Shown here piece by piece: positions 59,429-64,000 of a DNA stretch of 64,000 bases (the first letter of the stretch is position 1; every line of letters begins with the position of its first letter). The stretch comes from an uncultured bacterium (GTDB taxonomy: Bacteria; Verrucomicrobiota; Kiritimatiellia; CAIVKH01). The translations under genes and the position numbers were made by a program. The stretch spans positions 50,329 to 114,328 of the forward strand of contig CAIVKH010000279.1 in assembly GCA_903906425.1 (NCBI GenBank). Reading direction: 5' to 3'. Under the pieces are notes generated by a model. The model saw nothing but the letters and a program-made list of their open reading frames with translations. It ran no database searches and was not told the DNA's origin.

Positions 59429-60255
59429 GGCGAGTATCTCATCCGATAGAATTTGATGGGTTGGGTTTGGTCGGAAATGATGGCGGATCTGCCGTCGAGG
59501 ACGACTGGCGTATTCGTGACAGTCACCCAGTTGGTCGCGGTCAATGTGTCGGCTGCCTCAAGCAAATAGTTGGTGGCGGTTATTGGCCATGTGATGGTGC
59601 AGTTGATGCCGGCGCCGAGAGTGGGGCGGCCGTCGGGAATATCTGTCCAGTTCAGGACGAACGGTCCGGTACTCGTTGCTGTCAGTTCGGTCATTGTGTT
59701 TGTGCTCACAAGATATGCTTCGAACGTCGCGGTCCATGAATTCGTGCCGGGTGGCGCGGCAAAACATGGATGGAACATCATGCCGCTCCAGTAAAGCGCG
59801 TTCGATGAGCCCGCGGTACCAAAGATCGGCAGCCACATCTTCGGCGTTGAACTGTTATAGCGATAGGCCTCAAGCGCCGGCAGCCCCGACAGTTTGCGGA
59901 TCCAGATCGCGGTGTTTGCAGGCAGTGGGTCGCTGCTCGCATCCATCACGAAGCCGAAGCGACGGCTGAAGGCGAGTCCCTGCCGGCGTGGATCAAGCGA
60001 GTTATACCAGGGATCGGCTGGATCAAAGGTGTCGGATGGATTGCTCACCAGCAGCGGTGTTAGTACCGGTTTGTCGGTCGGCACCATGACATGCATCATG
60101 CCATCGCTGGCCAGATAGGAGATCATGGGCATCACCATCCCGCCCTGCATGGGCACGGCGGTCAGTATTGCAGCGGAAGCAAACTGGCATGCGCCAAGAA
60201 GCCAGCCAGCTACGCTGCTGGCGGCAATCGAACGAAGAACGACTCTCGAGTTCAT
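59425..60255 (-). CDS. Exported beta-rich protein
   Basis: The 276-aa protein has a signal peptide (LRSIAASSVAGWLLGACQFASAA). A middle domain contains DPADPWYNSLDPRRQGLAFS and GFVMDASSDPLPANTAIWIR. The C-terminal segment NYLLEAADTLTATNWVTVTN ... IKFYRMRYSP has the layout of short Ig-like tail domains common in Verrucomicrobiota exported proteins. I know no function. It overlaps the pseudopilin-like gene downstream by 4 bp, so the two are probably made together. It lies 164 bp downstream of the CPMC protein gene on the same strand. Confidence 0.75.
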   Translation of the reverse strand: MNSRVVLRSIAASSVAGWLLGACQFASAAILTAVPMQGGMVMPMISYLASDGMMHVMVPTDKPVLTPLLVSNPSDTFDPADPWYNSLDPRRQGLAFSRRFGFVMDASSDPLPANTAIWIRKLSGLPALEAYRYNSSTPKMWLPIFGTAGSSNALYWSGMMFHPCFAAPPGTNSWTATFEAYLVSTNTMTELTATSTGPFVLNWTDIPDGRPTLGAGINCTITWPITATNYLLEAADTLTATNWVTVTNTPVVLDGRSAIISDQTQPIKFYRMRYSP

Positions 60256-60418
60256 TGAAATTCTCTTTCTTTGAAGCCGGAAGATCGACGCAAATTGGCA
60301 GCCACGTGCGAATGCGGACATCCCGGCGGATTTGAAGACGCGGACGAAATTGCGGCAAACCACACGGCTTGCCGCACAGCTGCTCTTCGGAGCGCCGGTT
60401 CAGAAAACCGAACGGCGC

Positions 60419-60829
60419 TCAGGTTGAGCGAGGCGGCGGAGTAGGAGGCTGTCTGCCTATTCCCGGTGGAAGACGAGTTGTGGAATGAAGATGATTCAGG
60501 CGTCTCGCCGGCGGCGGGAGAAGTTTGCCGGAGATACTCGCGCAAATCAAATCCGGCGCTTTCGATGGATCATTCGACGGTACTTTTTGTGCCTCTCGTT
60601 TATCCTGCGCCCTGCCCGCCGCGATTTGTTTGCACATTGGGCAAGGATGTCGGCCGTCGAAGGTGTTCTGGACCGCAGTGGCGAAGTCTGTTGTCTTCGA
60701 ATAGACAACAAGCATCCGCCCCCACGCGACAGTCTGCAAAACCATCCAGTGTCCGCCAGCCACGACGAAAATCAGCATCACAATCATGGCACACGACAAC
60801 CTGCGCCAAATCTCGCAGAAACGTTTCAT
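60419..60829 (-). CDS. Small exported protein with CPMC motif, coupled to CusA
   Basis: The 136-aa protein (MKRFCEIWRRLSCAMIVMLI) has one N-terminal hydrophobic segment and then DGRHPCPMCKQIAAGRAQDK, a CPMC motif that could bind copper or another soft metal. A Pro/Arg-rich C-terminal tail follows. Its ATG overlaps the cusA stop by 4 bp (ATGA), so it is translationally coupled to a heavy-metal pump. A periplasmic metal-handling accessory role is likely but inferred. I know the arrangement from other Verrucomicrobiota only as a hypothetical protein. Confidence 0.78.
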   Translation of the reverse strand: MKRFCEIWRRLSCAMIVMLIFVVAGGHWMVLQTVAWGRMLVVYSKTTDFATAVQNTFDGRHPCPMCKQIAAGRAQDKREAQKVPSNDPSKAPDLICASISGKLLPPPARRLNHLHSTTRLPPGIGRQPPTPPPRST

Positions 60830-63800
60830 GGAGTCGCGCGCTCCATTTCCCGCTCGCGCAGCCATGCGAACAGAACGGGAGTTACTATCAGGATGTGGAT
60901 AAGGCTGCTGACCATGCCGCCGATGACGGGTGTGGCCAGCGGGCGCATAACTTCCGATCCTGTGCTTGTGCTCCACATGATCGGGAGCAGGCCGACGACG
61001 GCCGTGACTACAGTCATCACCTTGGGACGCAGACGGAGTTTTGCGCCGTCCTTCACCGCCTGGATCAAGTCGTCATGGTTGAACAAGGCCCCGCGCTCGG
61101 CACGCTTCTTCTGCAACGCCTCCTGAAGATACACGACCATCACGATCCCTGTCTGGATGGCGGTGCCGAAGAGCGCGATGTAACCCACCCACACGGCAAC
61201 GCTGAAGTTATAGCCGAGCAGATACTGAAGATAGACACCCCCGGTCAGCGCGAAGGGCACGGCGAGAATAACGTGGGCGGCCTCTTTCGCGGAATGGTAC
61301 ACGATATAGAGTAACAGAAAGATGATGGCCAGAACCGTGGGTACGATAATCTGAAGCGTGCGCTGTGCGCGAAGCTGGTTTTCATATTGACCGGCCCATT
61401 CGATGGTCACGCCTTGTTCCCTCTTGATGTCCCGATCGATCCGATATCGCGCCTCTTTCACGAAACTGCCGAGATCTCGGCCTTGCACATTCGCCTGCAC
61501 GAACACCCGCAGCCGGCCGTTTTCGCTGTCTATTTCGCTGGGACCAATTACACGCTTGATGCTCGCAACCTGACCCAGCGGAATAGCCTTGCCATCGGGG
61601 GCGAATACAAGCACGTCGCCAAGTCGTTCTATCTCGTCGCGTTCATCATGCTGATAGCGCACCTGGATCGGAAACCGCTGGCGGCCCTCGATGGTCGTGC
61701 TCACGTTCCTGCCGCCAAGTCCAGTTTCCACTGCGTCCAGTACCGTCTGTGCTCGCAATCCGAAGCGGGCCATGGCCACGCGATCCACGGAGATGTTCAG
61801 ATAGGGTTTGCCTTGGAGTCTCGAAGGTGCGACGCCGGTGGCCCCGGGGATGTCGCGGATGACTCTCTCCACTTCGAACGCTTTTGCCTGAAGCACATCC
61901 AAGTTATCTCCGAGTATCTTCACGCCGACCTGTGCCCGGATGCCGGTGCTCAGCATCAGAATGCGGCCCTCAATTGGATGGAGAAAGCCCGGTACAAATC
62001 CCGGCGCATGGCTGACCTTCTCGGTCAACTCCGCGATGAGCTTTTCCTTGGTCATGCCGGGACGCCATTCCGACTCCGGCTTCAATTCAATAGTAGTCTC
62101 GATCATCTCGACCGGTGCCGGGTCGGTGGCGGTTTCGGCGCGTCCCAACTTGCCCGCAGCCGATAACACTTCCGGCACTTGTTTCATGGCCTGGTCCTGC
62201 CACGCGATAAGTCGCTTTATCTCCGTGAGAGACGTGCTCGGCAACAATACGGGCATAAAAAGAAGACTGCCTTCATTCAGTGCAGGCATGAACTCGCTCC
62301 CCATGCCGCGCGCCATCTTTGCTGCTCGCGGCAAACCCAGAGAATCAAGCGCGCGCGCAACCGGGCGGGGCAGACCCAGCACCAGTGCCAATGCAACAGA
62401 CAGAAGTGTCGCGGCGGTGCCCAATACACACCGACGGTGGCTCAAGGCCCAATCGAGCGCCGGATTATAGATTCTTAGCAGGCGCGTCATTATCCAGTTC
62501 TGTTCCTCTGGATGAAACGGGCCGCGGACCAGAAAGGAACAGAGCGCCGGAACCATGGTGACGGCCAACAGCGTTGCCCCGATCATGGCGAATGTCTTGG
62601 TGAAGGCCAGCGGATGAAACAGTTTGCCTTCCTCTCCGATCAGTGTGAAAACCGGAATGAAGGCCAGAATGATGATCAGCATGGCGAAGAAGATAGGCCG
62701 CCCCACCTGCTGTGCAGCGCCAAGAGTAACCCCCCATGTTTCCTTCGCAGTAAGTCGAATGTTACTGTCCTTCTGGTTTTCTCGCCGCTCGCAATGCCTG
62801 ATGACGTTTTCTGTCATAACGATGCCGGCATCCACAAGCACGCCGATCGCAATGGCAATTCCGCTCAGCGACATGATGTTCGACGTGATGCCGAACTGGC
62901 GCATGAGGATGAAAGAGATCAGGATCGAAATCGGCAGCGGCAAGGTTACAATCAGAATGCTGCGAAAATGCCACAGGAACACAATATGCGCCAGCGCAAC
63001 GAGGATGATTTCCTCGATCAACGCAACCTTGAGCGTTCCAATAGAGCGCTCGATCAGTGAGCTGCGATCATAAAACGGCTTGATGCTGACTCCGGGCGGA
63101 AGACTTGGAGTTATCTGCGCGATCTTTTCCTTCACGTCACGAATAACCGCCAGGCCATTCGCACCGTTGCGCATGACGATGATCCCGCCGACGACTTCCT
63201 GCCCGTTTACGTCGAGCGCACCGCGCCGGAAGTCGCCGCCCAGTTGGATGGCGGCCACGTCGTGAAGATAGACAGGCGTACCATTGTTCTGCCTGAGGAC
63301 TATGTTCTCCAAGTCCTTCGATGACCCGACAAGGCCAAGTCCGCGCACAACAAATTCCATTCCGTTTTCTTCAATGACCTTGCCGCCGACATTGAGGTTG
63401 CTCTGCTGCACCGCCTCCAGCACATCTTGAAGCGAGACCTTCAGCGTACGCATGCGCACGGGGGAGACATCAATCTGGTACTGTCGCACAAAGCCGCCGA
63501 TACTCCCGACTTCCGCCACACCCGGCAGAGCATTTAGCTGGTAGCGAATGAACCAATCTTGAAGCGCCCGCAACTGCGACAGATCATAACCCCCTTTGGG
63601 CGCCCTTGACGGATCAACGGCCAGGTAATACTCATAAACCCAACCCAACCCCGTAGCATCAGGACCCAATTTTGGGATTACGCCGGCAGGGAGATTGTCG
63701 CCCAGATAGTTCAGGCGTTCGAGAATGCGAGCGCGGGCAAAGTAGTTATCCACATTATCTTCAAAAATGACCGTGATAAACGAGAATCCGAACATGGACG

Positions 63801-64000
63801 CCGCGCGAACCGTCTTCACGCCGGTAAGACCCTGAAGATTGACCGACAACGGATAAGTCACCTGATCTTCAACTTCCTGCGGGCTCCGGCCCGGCCAGTC
63901 GGCGAACACGATAACCTGGTTCTCGCTAAGATCGGGAATCGCGTCCACCGGTGTGTGGTTGAGGGCATGGATGCCCCATCCGATCAGGAGCAGTACGCCG
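60826..64000 (-). CDS. cusA: CusA/CzcA heavy-metal RND efflux permease, C-terminal 1058 codons (5' end outside window)
   Basis: The frame is open to the right edge; the visible N-terminal part reads GVLLLIGWGIHALNHTPVDA IPDLSENQVIVFADWPGRSP, so only about the first 20 residues are missing. It is an HME-type RND pump: NIMSLSGIAIAIGVLVDAGI and VMTENVIRHCERRE (TM4 with the Asp and Glu of metal/proton transfer). Methionine-containing segments such as GSEFMPALNEGSLLFMPVLL are typical of the Cu/Ag branch. It exports Cu(I)/Ag(I) or divalent metals; adaptor and outer-membrane partners would be upstream, beyond the window. A CPMC protein follows with 4-bp overlap. Confidence 0.95.
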   Translation of the reverse strand, partial: GVLLLIGWGIHALNHTPVDAIPDLSENQVIVFADWPGRSPQEVEDQVTYPLSVNLQGLTGVKTVRAASMFGFSFITVIFEDNVDNYFARARILERLNYLGDNLPAGVIPKLGPDATGLGWVYEYYLAVDPSRAPKGGYDLSQLRALQDWFIRYQLNALPGVAEVGSIGGFVRQYQIDVSPVRMRTLKVSLQDVLEAVQQSNLNVGGKVIEENGMEFVVRGLGLVGSSKDLENIVLRQNNGTPVYLHDVAAIQLGGDFRRGALDVNGQEVVGGIIVMRNGANGLAVIRDVKEKIAQITPSLPPGVSIKPFYDRSSLIERSIGTLKVALIEEIILVALAHIVFLWHFRSILIVTLPLPISILISFILMRQFGITSNIMSLSGIAIAIGVLVDAGIVMTENVIRHCERRENQKDSNIRLTAKETWGVTLGAAQQVGRPIFFAMLIIILAFIPVFTLIGEEGKLFHPLAFTKTFAMIGATLLAVTMVPALCSFLVRGPFHPEEQNWIMTRLLRIYNPALDWALSHRRCVLGTAATLLSVALALVLGLPRPVARALDSLGLPRAAKMARGMGSEFMPALNEGSLLFMPVLLPSTSLTEIKRLIAWQDQAMKQVPEVLSAAGKLGRAETATDPAPVEMIETTIELKPESEWRPGMTKEKLIAELTEKVSHAPGFVPGFLHPIEGRILMLSTGIRAQVGVKILGDNLDVLQAKAFEVERVIRDIPGATGVAPSRLQGKPYLNISVDRVAMARFGLRAQTVLDAVETGLGGRNVSTTIEGRQRFPIQVRYQHDERDEIERLGDVLVFAPDGKAIPLGQVASIKRVIGPSEIDSENGRLRVFVQANVQGRDLGSFVKEARYRIDRDIKREQGVTIEWAGQYENQLRAQRTLQIIVPTVLAIIFLLLYIVYHSAKEAAHVILAVPFALTGGVYLQYLLGYNFSVAVWVGYIALFGTAIQTGIVMVVYLQEALQKKRAERGALFNHDDLIQAVKDGAKLRLRPKVMTVVTAVVGLLPIMWSTSTGSEVMRPLATPVIGGMVSSLIHILIVTPVLFAWLREREMERATP

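Overview
The window is GC-rich DNA, most likely from a member of the Verrucomicrobiota (PVC superphylum). The grounds are the gene families together: PEP-CTERM and H-X9-DG pseudopilin-like exported proteins, ThuA, DUF2851, Calx-beta/PATR surface protein, a Cys-metal 'CPMC' small protein beside CusA, and a very abundant 15-bp palindrome TTCCAATSATTGGAA. This is inference from content, not a database match. Both ends cut genes: sucD at the left edge and cusA at the right edge.

Layout. 1-12.6 kb holds sucCD, xth with a ThuA protein, a DUF2851 protein, an MgtC/DUF4010 membrane protein, metF, msrA and several exported proteins, including a probable HEGFH zinc peptidase. 12.8-26.2 kb is an isoprenoid region: a GbsR-type regulator, HMG-CoA reductase, type 2 IPP isomerase, HMG-CoA synthase, mevalonate kinase, a phosphomevalonate-kinase-like GHMP kinase and diphosphomevalonate decarboxylase. 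Together they cover the mevalonate route from acetoacetyl-CoA to IPP/DMAPP. The cluster is interrupted by a 3-kb accessory island (about 14.57-17.87 kb) placed exactly at the 3' end of the HMG-CoA reductase gene, and by a glycosidase-like protein and an FprA flavodiiron protein.

26.2-37.7 kb is mostly housekeeping: hpf, coaBC, the nusA-infB-rbfA-truB-ribF translation operon and a topoisomerase IV/gyrase B subunit. 37.7-39.6 kb has an NAD(P)-binding oxidoreductase and a lactonase. 39.9-49.3 kb is a four-gene RND efflux operon (adaptor, two different permeases, outer-membrane lipoprotein). 49.9-58.5 kb has tRNA-Arg(CCG), a PatB aminotransferase, a hybrid histidine kinase, a large Calx-beta surface protein and gltX. 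58.7-64 kb on the minus strand is a CusA heavy-metal pump followed by a coupled small CPMC protein and two exported proteins.

The most unusual content is repetitive. Twenty-one loci carry the palindrome as a tandem pair (once a triplet) with copies 32 bp apart (33 bp once) and a spacer related to CCGCGGCGC. That spacing is close to three helical turns. Nearly all loci lie at gene boundaries. One pair is read in frame inside the signal peptide of the efflux lipoprotein, and another supplies the C-terminus and stop codon of an RND permease. Separately, a 97-bp inverted-repeat element is inserted in frame inside HMG-CoA reductase. The island downstream carries two extra diverged copies of the reductase's 3' end, between which lie a toxin-antitoxin-like pair, low-GC orphan genes and several nested palindromes. 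This looks like repeated site-specific or homologous insertion at the 3' end of a protein-coding gene.
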